Assembly: GCA_000775715.1 (NCBI GenBank)
Contig: JRWQ01000012.1
Span: forward strand, 1 to 64,000
DNA: 64,000 bases
Direction of reading: 5' to 3'
Origin: Vibrio tubiashii
GTDB taxonomy: Bacteria; Pseudomonadota; Gammaproteobacteria; Enterobacterales; Vibrionaceae
Part shown: one piece after another, positions 1 through 10,815 of the stretch
Layout: the number at the start of each line of letters is the position of its first letter
Numbering within the stretch: the first letter of the stretch is position 1
Program-made: the position numbers and the translations under genes
The notes under the pieces: generated by a model
The model's database searches: none
The model's input: only the letters and a program-made list of their open reading frames with translations
Told to the model about the DNA's origin: nothing

Positions 1-400
1 GGGATGCGGGATGCGGGATTGATTTTGACAGTCGAGGTTTGTTCGTCAACCCTTTTACTTTTATTAAGAGCGTTTATCCTCAAGAGCAAGTAACAAGTAA
101 GTTGGGGGTTATGGTCGCGAGTCGAGAACATAAAGATTCCCAACTCGCTCTTTCGTCGTTCTATAGAATGACCGCTTGTACATCAGGACATCCCAAACAA
201 CGTCATCGTCAAGAGTGAGGCACGAACGAATTGGGTATCTCTTAAAGCGAATAGACCCCTTACTCGAACTATGGAACAACCCAGCAGAAGAACCCGAAAT
301 AGTCGTAAGACTCTTTTCTCGAAGGGCTGAGCCCGTTCCCGACTCTCGCGGGCGTAGCCCAATCTCAGAGCAACGCGTTCTTTAGGGCTATGCCCTAACT
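1..400. repeat. Intergenic region with GGGC-NNN-GCCC palindromic units; no gene seen
   Basis: No convincing coding sequence. An open frame at 176-385 exists, but its C-terminal half is made entirely of repeat sequence and it has no recognisable domain. Three short palindromes of the form GGGC-NNN-GCCC lie at 324-334, 350-360 and 385-395. They are separated by a phrase (CTCAGAGCAACGCGTTCT) that recurs with small changes near 59963-59980. The first bases of the window carry a short tandem GGGATGC repeat. The last unit abuts the recJ stop codon. Confidence 0.6.
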
Positions 401-2137
401 CTATTTCGCTTCAATATGATCAATCATCAGTTGTAGCGACTGGTTTCCACGAAACTCGTTAATATCGATTTTATAGGCTAAACGAACGGTTTTTACTGAC
501 GCATCAGGCCAGCGGCGCAGATCAACATTGAATGCAATCCCATCAATCATGATATTGGTTGGATGACCTTTGTGTAGAGGTTCTAGCATCAGTTTCAGGT
601 GTTTCTCACCAACCAGTTTCTGGTGAAGCACTTTAAACTCGCCATCAAACAAAGGTTCAGGGAATGCTTGTCCCCAAGGTCCACCAGCGCGGAGCATTTC
701 AGCAACATGCATTGAAAACTCTTCAGGCTTTAGTTCACCATCGGACAGAATCACACCTCTAAGCGCGGCTTCGTCTAAGTCCTGTTTCACCGCCTCGTCG
801 AACAGCAGAGAAAAACGTTCGAAGTCCTTTTCCTGAATGGTTAATCCTGCAGCCATAGCATGGCCACCAAACTTTAGAATCAATCCAGGGTTCTGGGTAT
901 CAATACGATCAAGCGTGTCACGCATATGTAGGCCAGGAATAGAGCGGCAAGAACCTTTAATTGTCCCTTCTCCGCCATCAGCAAAGGCAATCACAGGGCG
1001 GTGAAATTTCTCTTTGATACGCGAGGCAAGAATGCCAATCACCCCCTGATGCCAATCACGTTGGAACAATACCAAGCCATGAGGCATGTCACTATCACCA
1101 AACTGTAAGCGCTCACAAAAAGCCATTGCTTCTTGCTTCATACCCTCTTCAATCTCTTTACGAGTTTGGTTCAGTCCATCCAGTTCACTCGCCATTCGAC
1201 GCGCAGCATGAATGTTGTTCGACATCAATAGCTCAACACCGAAAGACATATCATCCAGACGACCCGCAGCGTTAATACGCGGCCCTAAAGCAAATCCGAA
1301 ATCAGAGGCAACCAATCGACGGGCATCTCGCTTTGCGACTTCGATTAACGCCTGAATACCTGGGCGTGCTTTACCCGCCCTAATCCTCTGCAGGCCTTGG
1401 TGGACAAGAATACGGTTGTTTTCATCGAGCGGTACAACATCTGCCACCGTACCTAGGGCGACTAAATCAATCAGTTCCATCAGTTTTGGCTCGGGCATCC
1501 CTTGCTGAGCGAACCAACCGGTTTTGCGCATATGCACACACAGAGCCATCATCAGATAAAAGGCAACCCCTACCCCCGCCAGTGCTTTTGATGGAAAGGC
1601 ACACTGTTGCAAATTTGGGTTAACCATAGCGTCAACATTCGGTAATTCATGCCCCGGTAAGTGGTGGTCCGTGACCAAAACTTTTAAACCTTGCTGTTTG
1701 GCATATCGCACACCATCAATCGATGACACGCCGTTATCGACCGTCATGATCACTTCAGCACCAATCTCTATCGCTTGATCGACAACCTCTGGACTTAGGC
1801 CATAGCCGTCTTCAAAGCGATTAGGAACTAGGTAGTCGACATTATTCGAACCTAGCATCCTAAGCGCCAATACAGACAAAGCCGAGCTCGTCGCGCCATC
1901 TGCATCAAAATCCCCAACCACAATGATTCGTTGATTATGTTGAATAGTTTCAAACAGCAACTCAACGGCCGCTTGAATCCCATGCAGCTCTTGGTACGAA
2001 TGTAATGCTCGCGCTGTGGTATCGAGTTGCTGCTGTGACGTCACACCTCGACTAGCGTAAATACGCTTAAGCAAGGGTGCAATGGTGTCTGGCAGAGATG
2101 AAACATCAGGTTCAGGACGACGTCGAATTTCAATCAT
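401..2137 (-). CDS. recJ: Single-stranded-DNA-specific exonuclease RecJ
   Basis: 5'-to-3' single-strand DNA exonuclease of the DHH phosphoesterase superfamily, acting in RecF-pathway recombination, mismatch repair and base excision repair. Counted from the chosen start, the metal-binding motif DFDADG is at about residues 76-81 and the DHH motif (TDHHLPG) at about 157-159; a GGHAMAAG DHHA1 motif lies in the C-terminal half. The open frame extends upstream to a GTG at 2182. I chose the ATG at 2137 because it gives 578 aa, the usual RecJ length, and the start matches the family's N-terminus (basic, then LPxxxxPLLxRxYASRG). It is last in a minus-strand series xerD-dsbC-recJ, a conserved gammaproteobacterial order. 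Confidence 0.95.
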   Translation of the reverse strand: MIEIRRRPEPDVSSLPDTIAPLLKRIYASRGVTSQQQLDTTARALHSYQELHGIQAAVELLFETIQHNQRIIVVGDFDADGATSSALSVLALRMLGSNNVDYLVPNRFEDGYGLSPEVVDQAIEIGAEVIMTVDNGVSSIDGVRYAKQQGLKVLVTDHHLPGHELPNVDAMVNPNLQQCAFPSKALAGVGVAFYLMMALCVHMRKTGWFAQQGMPEPKLMELIDLVALGTVADVVPLDENNRILVHQGLQRIRAGKARPGIQALIEVAKRDARRLVASDFGFALGPRINAAGRLDDMSFGVELLMSNNIHAARRMASELDGLNQTRKEIEEGMKQEAMAFCERLQFGDSDMPHGLVLFQRDWHQGVIGILASRIKEKFHRPVIAFADGGEGTIKGSCRSIPGLHMRDTLDRIDTQNPGLILKFGGHAMAAGLTIQEKDFERFSLLFDEAVKQDLDEAALRGVILSDGELKPEEFSMHVAEMLRAGGPWGQAFPEPLFDGEFKVLHQKLVGEKHLKLMLEPLHKGHPTNIMIDGIAFNVDLRRWPDASVKTVRLAYKIDINEFRGNQSLQLMIDHIEAK

Positions 2138-2224
2138 AATAGTAGGCAACGATATGTTTATTTTAGCTTTTTCAGCAGCCACCGAGGCTTTAACCTATAC
2201 TGGATGGCTGATTCAAGTTTGTTA

Positions 2225-2968
2225 CTAGTTTTGTTGCAAGCGCAATAGCATCTGTTCTGGTGGTAGGTATCCACCGACCATTTCACCGTTTGGCAAGAAG
2301 ATCGCTGGAGTACCACTGATGCCAAGCTCTTTACCTAATGCGTAGTGCTGTTTGATCAGCTCTTGATACTTAGCAAAGTCCTCGCCTCTTTCAGGGAACT
2401 CACGTCTCACTTTGCCGTTATGCATGGAGGTTTGTGGATCTTTAGCTCCCCAGATAGCAGCCATTTGGTCAGCTGTTGAGCCTGTAGCGCCATGACGTGG
2501 GAACGCTAAGTAACGAATGGTTATACCTAAATCGTTGTAGTCTTTCATCTGGCTGTGTAAGCGAACACAATAGCCACAAGTAATATCAGTAAAGACGGTT
2601 ATAACGTACTTTTCATCCTTAGCTTTAAACTCAATCATGCTATCTTTAAACGCTTCGATTTTAGCGGCATTGATTGGCGCTTGGCGTTTAGCTAGAACAT
2701 CTTCGTATTTACCGCTCGCGTCTAATTTGTAGAGAGTACCAGTGATAAAGTATTCACCAGTTGGCGAAGCAAATAGAATCCCACCACTCGTTTGCACTTC
2801 TACCAAGCCGTCAATATCCGCAGGAACGATGTCCTTTACCTCAAGCCCTAGCTTGGCAAAATGCTGTTCGAGTTGAGCTTTATCAAATTTAGTATCACCC
2901 GCTGAAACGCTTTGCGTCGCCAATAATAAAGGCAGGGTAAGTAGAGTCATTCGGCGTAATACGCGCAT
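2225..2968 (-). CDS. dsbC: Periplasmic thiol:disulfide isomerase DsbC
   Basis: Homodimeric periplasmic protein that reshuffles wrong disulfides in exported proteins and is kept reduced by DsbD. Residues 1-23 form a signal peptide (basic MRVLRR, hydrophobic core, cleavage after SVSA). An N-terminal dimerisation domain is followed by a thioredoxin fold with active site C131-G-Y-C134 and a cis-proline loop (GTPAIF) near residue 219. I see only these two cysteines; the second, structural disulfide of E. coli DsbC is missing, its first position being Gly in IWGAKD. It lies 40 bp downstream of xerD and 42 bp before the open frame of recJ, consistent with co-transcription. Confidence 0.95.
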   Translation of the reverse strand: MRVLRRMTLLTLPLLLATQSVSAGDTKFDKAQLEQHFAKLGLEVKDIVPADIDGLVEVQTSGGILFASPTGEYFITGTLYKLDASGKYEDVLAKRQAPINAAKIEAFKDSMIEFKAKDEKYVITVFTDITCGYCVRLHSQMKDYNDLGITIRYLAFPRHGATGSTADQMAAIWGAKDPQTSMHNGKVRREFPERGEDFAKYQELIKQHYALGKELGISGTPAIFLPNGEMVGGYLPPEQMLLRLQQN

Positions 2969-3008
2969 TCAATTCACCTTAAATCGATTTAGTTGTGACC
3001 ACGAGCGA

Positions 3009-3917
3009 TTAAGCCCTTGGATGATGCTCACTGTGTAGCTGTTTCAGTCGCTCTGTAGCAACATGAGTATAAATTTGTGTCGTAGACAAGTCACTATGCC
3101 CTAGCAACATCTGCACGACACGCAAATCTGCACCATAGTTGAGTAAGTGGGTTGCAAACGCATGCCTTAATACGTGTGGAGAAAGCTGTTCAGTATCAAT
3201 CCCGGCTAGAACCGCATAGTGCTTTATACGATGCCAGAACGTTTGACGCGTCATTTGCCTAGCTCGTTTGCTCGGAAATACTACGTCAGATGTCGTCTCT
3301 CCGAGTAATTCAGACCTGCCTTGGTGGATAAAAGTTTCAATCCAGTCCACGGCATTTTCGCCCATAGGAACCAAGCGCTCTTTGCCACCTTTACCCGTTA
3401 CTCGCACGACACCTTGACGCAGACTGATATTTTCCATCGTCAAACTGACTAACTCTGTCACACGTAAGCCTGTTGCATAGAGTAATTCAAGCATCGCCTT
3501 ATCACGCAGCTCAATAGGATCGTTAGGATCTGGCGCATCAAGCAGAGCGTCAACTTGCTCTTCGGTAAGATCTTTTGGCAATCGCTTAGGAAGCTTAGGG
3601 CTAACCAATAGTGCACTAGGGTCATCTGCGCGCACTTTCTCACGGTGAAGGTACTGGAATAGCCTGCGAATGGCCGATAACATTCTGGCACGAGAAGTCT
3701 GTTTGTACCCCTCGTCCATTAACCAACTCTGGTAATCTTGCAATCCCGCTAAGCTGATAAAATCAAGACGATAGTTATTGGCTTCCATCCATTGCAAAAG
3801 CTTAACAAGATCGTTGCGATAGGAAGCGAGGGTATTTTCAGACAAGCCCCTCTCCATCCACATCGCATCTAAAAACTGTTCAACGAGTCCTTGATCGGCT
3901 GACAATTGTTGTGACAC
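3009..3917 (-). CDS. xerD: Site-specific tyrosine recombinase XerD
   Basis: With XerC it resolves chromosome dimers at dif during division, under FtsK control. An N-terminal SAM-like core-binding domain (FLDAMWMERGLSENTLASYR) precedes the catalytic domain. The catalytic set is visible: Arg in ATGLRVTE, Lys in TGKGGKER, His and Arg in SPHVLRHAF, His in LLGHSDLST, and nucleophile Tyr in TQIYTHV. The frame is open from a TTG at 3929. I prefer the GTG at 3917 because the TTGAGG just upstream then serves as ribosome binding site, giving 302 aa. First gene of the xerD-dsbC-recJ series and divergent from fldB. Confidence 0.95.
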   Translation of the reverse strand: MSQQLSADQGLVEQFLDAMWMERGLSENTLASYRNDLVKLLQWMEANNYRLDFISLAGLQDYQSWLMDEGYKQTSRARMLSAIRRLFQYLHREKVRADDPSALLVSPKLPKRLPKDLTEEQVDALLDAPDPNDPIELRDKAMLELLYATGLRVTELVSLTMENISLRQGVVRVTGKGGKERLVPMGENAVDWIETFIHQGRSELLGETTSDVVFPSKRARQMTRQTFWHRIKHYAVLAGIDTEQLSPHVLRHAFATHLLNYGADLRVVQMLLGHSDLSTTQIYTHVATERLKQLHSEHHPRA

Positions 3918-4067
3918 GGCAAACCTCAATCTTTTGTTATGCGCCCAATGTAAGTGTCACAAAACAATAAAGCCATAAAAAATGCGCTTCAAAGTGGATA
4001 TTCGCTGCAAAGCTCGCCATTTTGTGGTTAGAATTCACCATCAATTCGCTAAACAACAGTCAATGCT

Positions 4068-4589
4068 ATGAAAATCGGTCTATTTTACGGCTCTACCACT
4101 TGCTACACGGAAATGGCAGCAGAGAAAATCCGCGCTATCATTGGTGAAGAGCTTGTTGATGTTCACAACGTTAAGGAGTCACCTCTCTCCCTAATGGAAG
4201 ATTATGATTTTCTAATTTTAGGTATATCTACCTGGGATTTTGGTGAAATCCAAGAAGACTGGAATGAGTTATGGGATCAAATCGATGGCGTGTCGCTAAG
4301 TGGCAAAACCGTCGCGCTGTTCGGCTTAGGCGATCAAGAAGGTTATGGCGAGTGGTATCTGGATGCTATGGGTTTACTTCACGACGAGTTGAAGAAGACC
4401 GGGGCTAACTTTGTTGGCTACTGGCCGAACGACGATAACTATGAATTTGAAGCGTCTAAAGCACTCACTGAAGATGAAAGCCAATTTGTTGGTCTTGCTC
4501 TAGATGAAGACTCTCAATACGAACTCAGTGACGAGCGGATTGCGACTTGGGTAGAGCAAATTCTAGTTGAGTATCAAGAGACGCTGTAG
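4068..4589 (+). CDS. fldB: Flavodoxin FldB
   Basis: Long-chain flavodoxin carrying FMN, a low-potential electron carrier in the cytoplasm. The FMN phosphate loop is at residues 8-16 (YGSTTCYTE), with flavodoxin motifs [12 protein letters not shown] and [13 protein letters not shown] that hold the isoalloxazine ring. Its 173 aa and its place beside xerD match FldB rather than FldA. Divergent from xerD with a 150 bp shared upstream region. A palindromic repeat block starts right after the stop codon. Confidence 0.93.
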   Translation: MKIGLFYGSTTCYTEMAAEKIRAIIGEELVDVHNVKESPLSLMEDYDFLILGISTWDFGEIQEDWNELWDQIDGVSLSGKTVALFGLGDQEGYGEWYLDAMGLLHDELKKTGANFVGYWPNDDNYEFEASKALTEDESQFVGLALDEDSQYELSDERIATWVEQILVEYQETL

Positions 4590-4760
4590 AAACGGATGCG
4601 GGAACGGGCTTCGCCCTACGGAGAACTGGAAAACTAAAGTTGATCCACTTTGCTTGAGGTATAAAGTCCAGTTTTCTCGTAGCGAAGCGTTACATAGAGC
4701 GCAGCTCGTTCGCGAAGGACGAAGTCCGATCCTATTGCTAAGGACGCAGTCCGTCCCTAT
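4590..4760. repeat. Intergenic palindromic repeat block between fldB and ampD
   Basis: Contains palindromes GGGC-TTC-GCCC at 4606-4616, GGAC-GAA-GTCC at 4717-4727 and GGAC-GCA-GTCC at 4742-4752, joined by short related phrases such as CGTAGCGAAGCG. The same family occurs at 324-395 and 59949-60002. Open frames on both strands here (4567-4782 and 4563-4775) look like by-products of the repeat. The right end runs into the ampD coding sequence. Confidence 0.6.
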
Positions 4761-5301
4761 ACCTTCCCCAGTCAAACACTAAGCCCGGATCGGTCTTTCG
4801 CAGAGGGGCAATGTACTGGTGGCCAGTAATGCGCGGCACAGTAATCTTTGGATAGCTTACTTGGATCTGCTGAGTAAGCTTAGTTAACGCTTGGTACTGC
4901 GCTTCGGTATAAGCGACATAATCACTTCCCTCTAGCTCAATCCCAATCGAATAGTCATTGCACCTTTCTCTTCCAGCAAAGCTCGACGCACCGGCATGCC
5001 ATGCTCTGGCAGTAAAAGGCACGAACTGAATCACCTCTCCATCACGTCGGACTAGACAGTGGGCTGAAACACCCATTTTATGTATTACACTAAAAAAAGG
5101 GTGCTCATCAGGGTCAAGTTGCCCCGTAAAAAACTGTTCAATGTAGGGACCACCAAACTGACCAGGCGGCAAACTGATGTTGTGTATCACTAAAAGCGAA
5201 ATATCATTACTGTCTGTGCGTTGGTCGAAGAAAGGCGAAGGCACATGCCGAGCTTGGCTATACCAGCCATTTTTATCTATCATTTGTGGGCTCATGATCA
5301 T
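4738..5301 (-). CDS. ampD: 1,6-anhydro-N-acetylmuramyl-L-alanine amidase AmpD
   Basis: Cytoplasmic zinc amidase of the amidase_2 family. It cuts the peptide from anhydro-muropeptides during peptidoglycan recycling and so keeps AmpR-type beta-lactamase induction off where present. Zinc ligands of the family are visible: His40 (LLVIHN), His in ITGHQYIAP and Asp in RKTDPG; WHAG also fits. At 187 aa the length is normal. The last residues (RDGLRP) and the stop codon are encoded by a GGAC-NNN-GTCC unit of the adjacent repeat, so the C-terminus appears to have been rewritten by the repeat. Divergent from nadC. Confidence 0.93.
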   Translation of the reverse strand: MIMSPQMIDKNGWYSQARHVPSPFFDQRTDSNDISLLVIHNISLPPGQFGGPYIEQFFTGQLDPDEHPFFSVIHKMGVSAHCLVRRDGEVIQFVPFTARAWHAGASSFAGRERCNDYSIGIELEGSDYVAYTEAQYQALTKLTQQIQVSYPKITVPRITGHQYIAPLRKTDPGLVFDWGRYRDGLRP

Positions 5302-5355
5302 GACTCATCCTGAGATTTTATCCCTTTGGCGATGAAATGCGAGAATAATGGCTGA

Positions 5356-6303
<948 letters not shown>

Positions 6304-6326
6304 GCATGACTATTTATAATTGTGAG

Positions 6327-6351
6327 AAAGAGGCTTAGTGCCTCTTTTTTG
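6327..6351 (+). terminator. Intrinsic terminator after nadC
   Basis: Inverted repeat AAAGAGGC-TTAGT-GCCTCTTT followed by a run of T, 24 bases after the nadC stop. It separates nadC from the pilus cluster. Confidence 0.8.
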
Positions 6352-6527
6352 TATCTAAAGCTTTGCACCAAATTTTGTCCCTAGTCTTAATCTCCCCCTC
6401 GCTATCGATGCAACCAAGTAGTATTTTTTCCTAAACCACTCGGAAACCAAACCAAGCCGTATTTTCGCTCAGGTGCTCGCTACCTATTCTCTCCTTTGTT
6501 ATCACAATCGTTCGATGGAGAGGAACA

Positions 6528-6965
6528 ATGCAAGCAATACCAAGCAAAAAACTGTCAGGTTTTACCCTAATCGAGCTGATGATAGTCGTGGCCATCATTG
6601 GTGTGCTCGCAACTATCGCTATGCCTGCTTATCAAAACTACGTTCGACAATCTGAAGCAGCATCCGCTTTAGCGACACTAAAGGGGGTAATATCTCCGGC
6701 AGAAGTCTTTTATCAAGCCAACGGCACCGCCTCAGCCGCCACGCTAACCAATCTAGGAATTACCGCTGACTCCAACAGATTAGGCGCCATTGCCTCGTCC
6801 ATCGTTGGCGAAGACTCTGATGCAAAACCGAACCTAACATTCACCTTTGGCGCACGCAGTTCAATGGGCAGCAGTGATACAATCACCTTTGAACGTGACG
6901 CGGAGACAGGATGGTCCTGTCAAACTGCAGGAGCCGTTCCACAACTAGATGGTTGCTCCCAATAG
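6528..6965 (+). CDS. pilA: Type IV pilin PilA
   Basis: Major subunit of the type IVa pilus, used in attachment, DNA uptake and biofilm formation. A short leader ending in Gly11 precedes [17 protein letters not shown], the class III prepilin cleavage and methylation site, with Phe12 as mature residue 1 and Glu5 of the mature protein conserved. The hydrophobic N-terminal helix follows, then a variable head with two cysteines near the C-terminus (GWSC and DGCSQ) that should form the disulfide loop. A strong GGAGAGGA site precedes the ATG. The pilB ATG follows the stop codon directly. Confidence 0.93.
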   Translation: MQAIPSKKLSGFTLIELMIVVAIIGVLATIAMPAYQNYVRQSEAASALATLKGVISPAEVFYQANGTASAATLTNLGITADSNRLGAIASSIVGEDSDAKPNLTFTFGARSSMGSSDTITFERDAETGWSCQTAGAVPQLDGCSQ

Positions 6966-8657
6966 ATGAACAGTCGCTTACCTGCCGTTCTTCGCCAAGC
7001 TTTGCTAATCGACCATGCTCAGGAAGCAAGGCTGAGCGAAGTCATCGACGACTCAGAGCAATCCGCCCTAGAAGCCATACTCAAGCTAAATTGGTTTAAA
7101 CCCCACGAATTGACCGCCCACCTTTCACGCCTTTTTGACCTTCCGGTGATTGATTTCACTAACTATGATTACCAATCGGTATGTCGGCAGATTGGCTTAA
7201 AAGATCTCGTCATCAGGCACAACGCAATCCCGATACGGCAGAGTGACAACCAACTATTGATTGCCGTTAGTGATCCAACAAACTTAGCCGTTGAAGCGGA
7301 TTTTGGTTTTGCGACCGGCAAACAAATTGAGGTTGTACTGGCCGAAGCTAAAACGCTACAAGGTGTAATACGTCGTTTGTACGGCAGTGCGATTACGCTG
7401 GATGACTCGACATCACCGATCGAGGTGAAAGCGAATGAGCTGTCCAAACTAATAGACCTCACAGAAGATGAGATAGACACCGGTGACGATCTCAGTGGTG
7501 ACGATTCGCCCGTAAGCCGATATGTTCATCAGGTTTTGCTCAATGCGGTCAGAAAGGGAGCTTCTGATATCCATTTTGAACCCTATGAGTCTTCCTATCG
7601 AATCCGTTTTCGCTGTGATGGCCTGTTAGTAGAAACTGATCAACCGAGCCACACCTTGAGCCGACGCCTCTCAGCTAGGCTAAAAATTCTCGCTCAACTC
7701 GATATTGCTGAGCGCCGACTCCCCCAAGACGGTCGAATGAAACTGCAGCTTAGCTCTGAAACGTCGATCAATATACGCATTTCAACGCTACCGACCTTGT
7801 GGGGTGAAAAGATCGTACTGCGCCTGCTCGACAACGGGCATACTCAACTTGGTATTGAGTCACTTGGTTACAACACAAATCAGCTAACTCTATTTCGAAA
7901 TGCTCTTGCTAAGCCACAAGGAATGATCTTGGTGACAGGCCCAACAGGCAGTGGTAAAACCATCTCTCTTTACGCAGGGCTTAAACAACTCAATACATCA
8001 CAAATCAACATATCGACCGCTGAAGATCCGATTGAGATCAACCTAACCGGTATCAACCAGGTACAAATTAACCCCAAAATTGGGCTCGACTTCGCCCAAA
8101 CGTTAAGAGCTTTCCTACGCCAAGACCCCGATGTCGTTATGGTCGGTGAGATACGCGACCTTGAAACCGCTGAAATCGCCGTCAAAGCAGCCCAAACCGG
8201 ACACCTAGTTCTCTCAACGCTGCACACTAACTCGGCCGCTGAGAGTATTGTACGGCTACAACAAATGGGCATTTCTCCGTTTAATATCTCCTCATCTCTG
8301 AGTTTAATCATCGCTCAACGGCTGGCACGTAAATTATGCCAGCAATGTAAACAAGAGCACACGCTTGAACCTTCCATATACCAGCATTTGGCGGTCGATG
8401 AAGGCACGATGGTTTACCAAGCCAATGAGCAAGGTTGCAATGACTGTAACAATGGTTACTCAGGTAGAATTGGGATTTGTGAAGCAATGAACTTTACTCC
8501 AGAAATTACCGGGGTCATCAATCAACAATCAGATGCATTCACTATTGAGCAAACAGCAATAAAACTGGGAATGCAGACGCTGAAACAGAGCGGTGTCGAA
8601 GCCCTACTCGCAGGTATCACCAGTTATGCCGAGCTTCAGCGTGTACTGTTTTTGTAG
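6966..8657 (+). CDS. pilB: Type IV pilus assembly ATPase PilB
   Basis: Hexameric cytoplasmic ATPase that drives pilus extension. An N-terminal T2SSE_N (MshEN-like) domain precedes the ATPase core with Walker A GPTGSGKT, an Asp box around AEDPIEI, Walker B in VMVGEIRDLETAE and a His box near LSTLHTNSA. A tetracysteine zinc motif (CQQC and CNDC) lies near the C-terminus. Start codon is immediately after the pilA stop. 563 aa is the expected length. Confidence 0.94.
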   Translation: MNSRLPAVLRQALLIDHAQEARLSEVIDDSEQSALEAILKLNWFKPHELTAHLSRLFDLPVIDFTNYDYQSVCRQIGLKDLVIRHNAIPIRQSDNQLLIAVSDPTNLAVEADFGFATGKQIEVVLAEAKTLQGVIRRLYGSAITLDDSTSPIEVKANELSKLIDLTEDEIDTGDDLSGDDSPVSRYVHQVLLNAVRKGASDIHFEPYESSYRIRFRCDGLLVETDQPSHTLSRRLSARLKILAQLDIAERRLPQDGRMKLQLSSETSINIRISTLPTLWGEKIVLRLLDNGHTQLGIESLGYNTNQLTLFRNALAKPQGMILVTGPTGSGKTISLYAGLKQLNTSQINISTAEDPIEINLTGINQVQINPKIGLDFAQTLRAFLRQDPDVVMVGEIRDLETAEIAVKAAQTGHLVLSTLHTNSAAESIVRLQQMGISPFNISSSLSLIIAQRLARKLCQQCKQEHTLEPSIYQHLAVDEGTMVYQANEQGCNDCNNGYSGRIGICEAMNFTPEITGVINQQSDAFTIEQTAIKLGMQTLKQSGVEALLAGITSYAELQRVLFL

Positions 8658-8669
8658 ATTGGCATTGCC

Positions 8670-9896
8670 ATGAAAAAGCGCTCAGACAACCAACTCAAAA
8701 AGTATCGATGGATAGGCATCAATCACCGAGGCAAACGTGTTTCTGGCAGCACTTTAGCCACATCAGAGGCGCAGATTAGAGCCCAACTAAACGCTCAGTC
8801 GATTGCACTAAGGTCAATTAAGCATAAGCCAGTTTCTTTTTTCGCTCATCTTACCCAAGGTATCAATAAAAAAGAGATTACAATATTTACTCGTCAGTTG
8901 AGCGTGATGCTGGCAACTGGCGTACCGATTGTTCAAGCATTAAAACTCGTGACACATAGCTATCAGAAGCCGACAATGAAAGCGCTACTTACTCACTTGA
9001 TTTCCGGGATAGAATCGGGGCAACCGATAGCCAATACCATGAAACAAGTTAGCCCCTTATTCGATTCTTTCTACATTGATTTAGTGGTGACAGGGGAACA
9101 AACCGGTAATCTGGCCGAGGTCTTCGACAGAATTGCCACACACAGAGAAAAGTCGGAACGTTTGAACGCAAAAGTATTAAAAGCTCTGATTTATCCGACA
9201 GCGGTAATTGCAACTTCGTTGCTAGTAACCTACCTTCTACTTACGGTTGTCATCCCACAATTTAAAGAGATGTTTGACGACTTTGGTGCTCAACTGCCAT
9301 GGTTCACTCGCCAAGTGATTGCATTTGCCACTTTTGCCCAGTCTTATAGTATTCATTTACTCGTCACATTGTCGCTACTTTTGGTCATAGGTAAACTTGC
9401 CTATGAAAAATCTCTAAGCAGCAAGAAACTCATCAATAGGCTTCAACTCAAAATCCCGCTGGTTGGCAGTTTAATCACCAAGGCATCCATTGCCAGATTT
9501 AGCCGTACGCTCGCGACCAGTTTTAATGCTGGAATCCCGATTTTAACCGCTTTAAAGGCATCATCACAAAATACATCTAACCTCCAATTTCAAGCTGGCA
9601 TTGAACTGGTCGCTCACGACACCACAGCAGGTATACCTCTCTACATCGCGATGCGTAACTCTAGCTTATTCCCTGAAATGGTGTTGCAAATGGTAATGAT
9701 CGGTGAAGAGTCAGGTCGGCTCGATGAAATGCTGTATAAAATTGCTAATATCTATGAGTTCGAAATCGATAACACCGTCGATAATCTTGGCAAAATTATA
9801 GAACCCATTATCATTCTTTTTCTTGGTGTCATGATTGGTGGGTTAGTTATCGCTATGTACTTACCTATCTTTAACTTAATGAGTGTCTTAGGATAA
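8670..9896 (+). CDS. pilC: Type IV pilus inner-membrane platform protein PilC
   Basis: Polytopic inner-membrane protein on which PilB acts during pilus polymerisation. Two T2SSF domains are visible, each beginning with a FxRxLxxxxxxGxPI pattern (FTRQLSVMLATGVPI and FSRTLATSFNAGIPI) and containing a GExxGxL motif (TGEQTGNL and IGEESGRL). Three membrane segments occur, the last at the C-terminus. Follows pilB by 12 bp. 408 aa is normal. Confidence 0.94.
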   Translation: MKKRSDNQLKKYRWIGINHRGKRVSGSTLATSEAQIRAQLNAQSIALRSIKHKPVSFFAHLTQGINKKEITIFTRQLSVMLATGVPIVQALKLVTHSYQKPTMKALLTHLISGIESGQPIANTMKQVSPLFDSFYIDLVVTGEQTGNLAEVFDRIATHREKSERLNAKVLKALIYPTAVIATSLLVTYLLLTVVIPQFKEMFDDFGAQLPWFTRQVIAFATFAQSYSIHLLVTLSLLLVIGKLAYEKSLSSKKLINRLQLKIPLVGSLITKASIARFSRTLATSFNAGIPILTALKASSQNTSNLQFQAGIELVAHDTTAGIPLYIAMRNSSLFPEMVLQMVMIGEESGRLDEMLYKIANIYEFEIDNTVDNLGKIIEPIIILFLGVMIGGLVIAMYLPIFNLMSVLG

Positions 9897-9944
9897 GATA
9901 CACAACTCATCTAAATGAACCTAACTTAACTCGCAGACCCGTAT

Positions 9945-10814
9945 ATGGACGTTTTTCATTTTTATCCTTGGCTTTTCCCTACTTTAGCAACTGTGTTGGG
10001 TCTGATCGTTGGTAGCTTTTTAAATGTTGTTATTCATCGCCTTCCAATCATGATGGAGCGAGAATGGCGAGCAGAGTGCGCCGAAAGTTTTCCAGAATAC
10101 AAGATCACGCCTCCAGAAGGGACATACAACCTTAGTGTGCCAAACTCTACTTGCCCGAAGTGCAATACGCCGATAAGACTGATCGACAACATTCCGGTCA
10201 TAAGCTGGCTTATCCTCAAAGGTAAATGCCGCCAATGCAGCAACAAGATTAGCGCCCGCTACCCTCTGATTGAGCTACTAACTGCTGGGTCATGCTTTTT
10301 AGTTGCTTACCAGTTTGAATTCAGTCACTTCGCGGTGGCGTTACTGTTTTTCATCTTTACTTTAATTGCAGCGACCTTTATCGACCTCGATACCATGCTG
10401 CTACCAGATCAGCTAACACTTCCGCTAACTTGGGCTGGGATCGCCCTTGCTCTGTTTGAAATTAGTCCAGTGTCATTGCAAGACTCAGTGGTTGGCGCGA
10501 TGGCTGGCTATCTATCCCTGTGGTTAGTGTACTGGTTATTTAAGTTGGCTACGGGCAAGGAGGGCATGGGATATGGTGACTTCAAATTGCTTGCCGCATT
10601 AGGTGCATGGCTTGGCTGGCAATACTTGCCGATGATCATTCTCATCTCCTCTTTAGTCGGGCTTGTATTCGGTATCATCCAACTGAGACTGAGAAGCCAA
10701 GGCATAAACAAAGCGTTCCCGTTCGGCCCCTATCTCGCCATTGCAGGTTGGATCAGCATGATGTGGGGGGACGATATCCTCAACTGGTATTTCAGCAACT
10801 TTCTAGGAATCTAA
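9945..10814 (+). CDS. pilD: Prepilin peptidase/N-methyltransferase PilD
   Basis: Bifunctional aspartyl protease that cleaves type IV prepilins and type II secretion pseudopilins and methylates the new N-terminus. Two CxxC pairs (CPKC and CRQC) form the cytoplasmic zinc site. The two catalytic aspartates are in [11 protein letters not shown] and the GxGDxK motif (GYGDFKLL). About eight membrane helices. 289 aa is typical, and a single PilD (VcpD in V. cholerae) usually serves several pathways. The coaE start lies 2 bp after its stop. Confidence 0.94.
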   Translation: MDVFHFYPWLFPTLATVLGLIVGSFLNVVIHRLPIMMEREWRAECAESFPEYKITPPEGTYNLSVPNSTCPKCNTPIRLIDNIPVISWLILKGKCRQCSNKISARYPLIELLTAGSCFLVAYQFEFSHFAVALLFFIFTLIAATFIDLDTMLLPDQLTLPLTWAGIALALFEISPVSLQDSVVGAMAGYLSLWLVYWLFKLATGKEGMGYGDFKLLAALGAWLGWQYLPMIILISSLVGLVFGIIQLRLRSQGINKAFPFGPYLAIAGWISMMWGDDILNWYFSNFLGI

Positions 10815-10815
10815 T

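Noticed and set aside
176..385. Open reading frame of 69 aa before recJ
   Set aside because: Its second half is made of repeat units seen elsewhere, and it has no domain or good ribosome binding site.
4563..4782. Two overlapping opposite-strand frames between fldB and ampD
   Set aside because: Both come from the palindromic repeat, which keeps frames open on both strands; each also overlaps a real gene.
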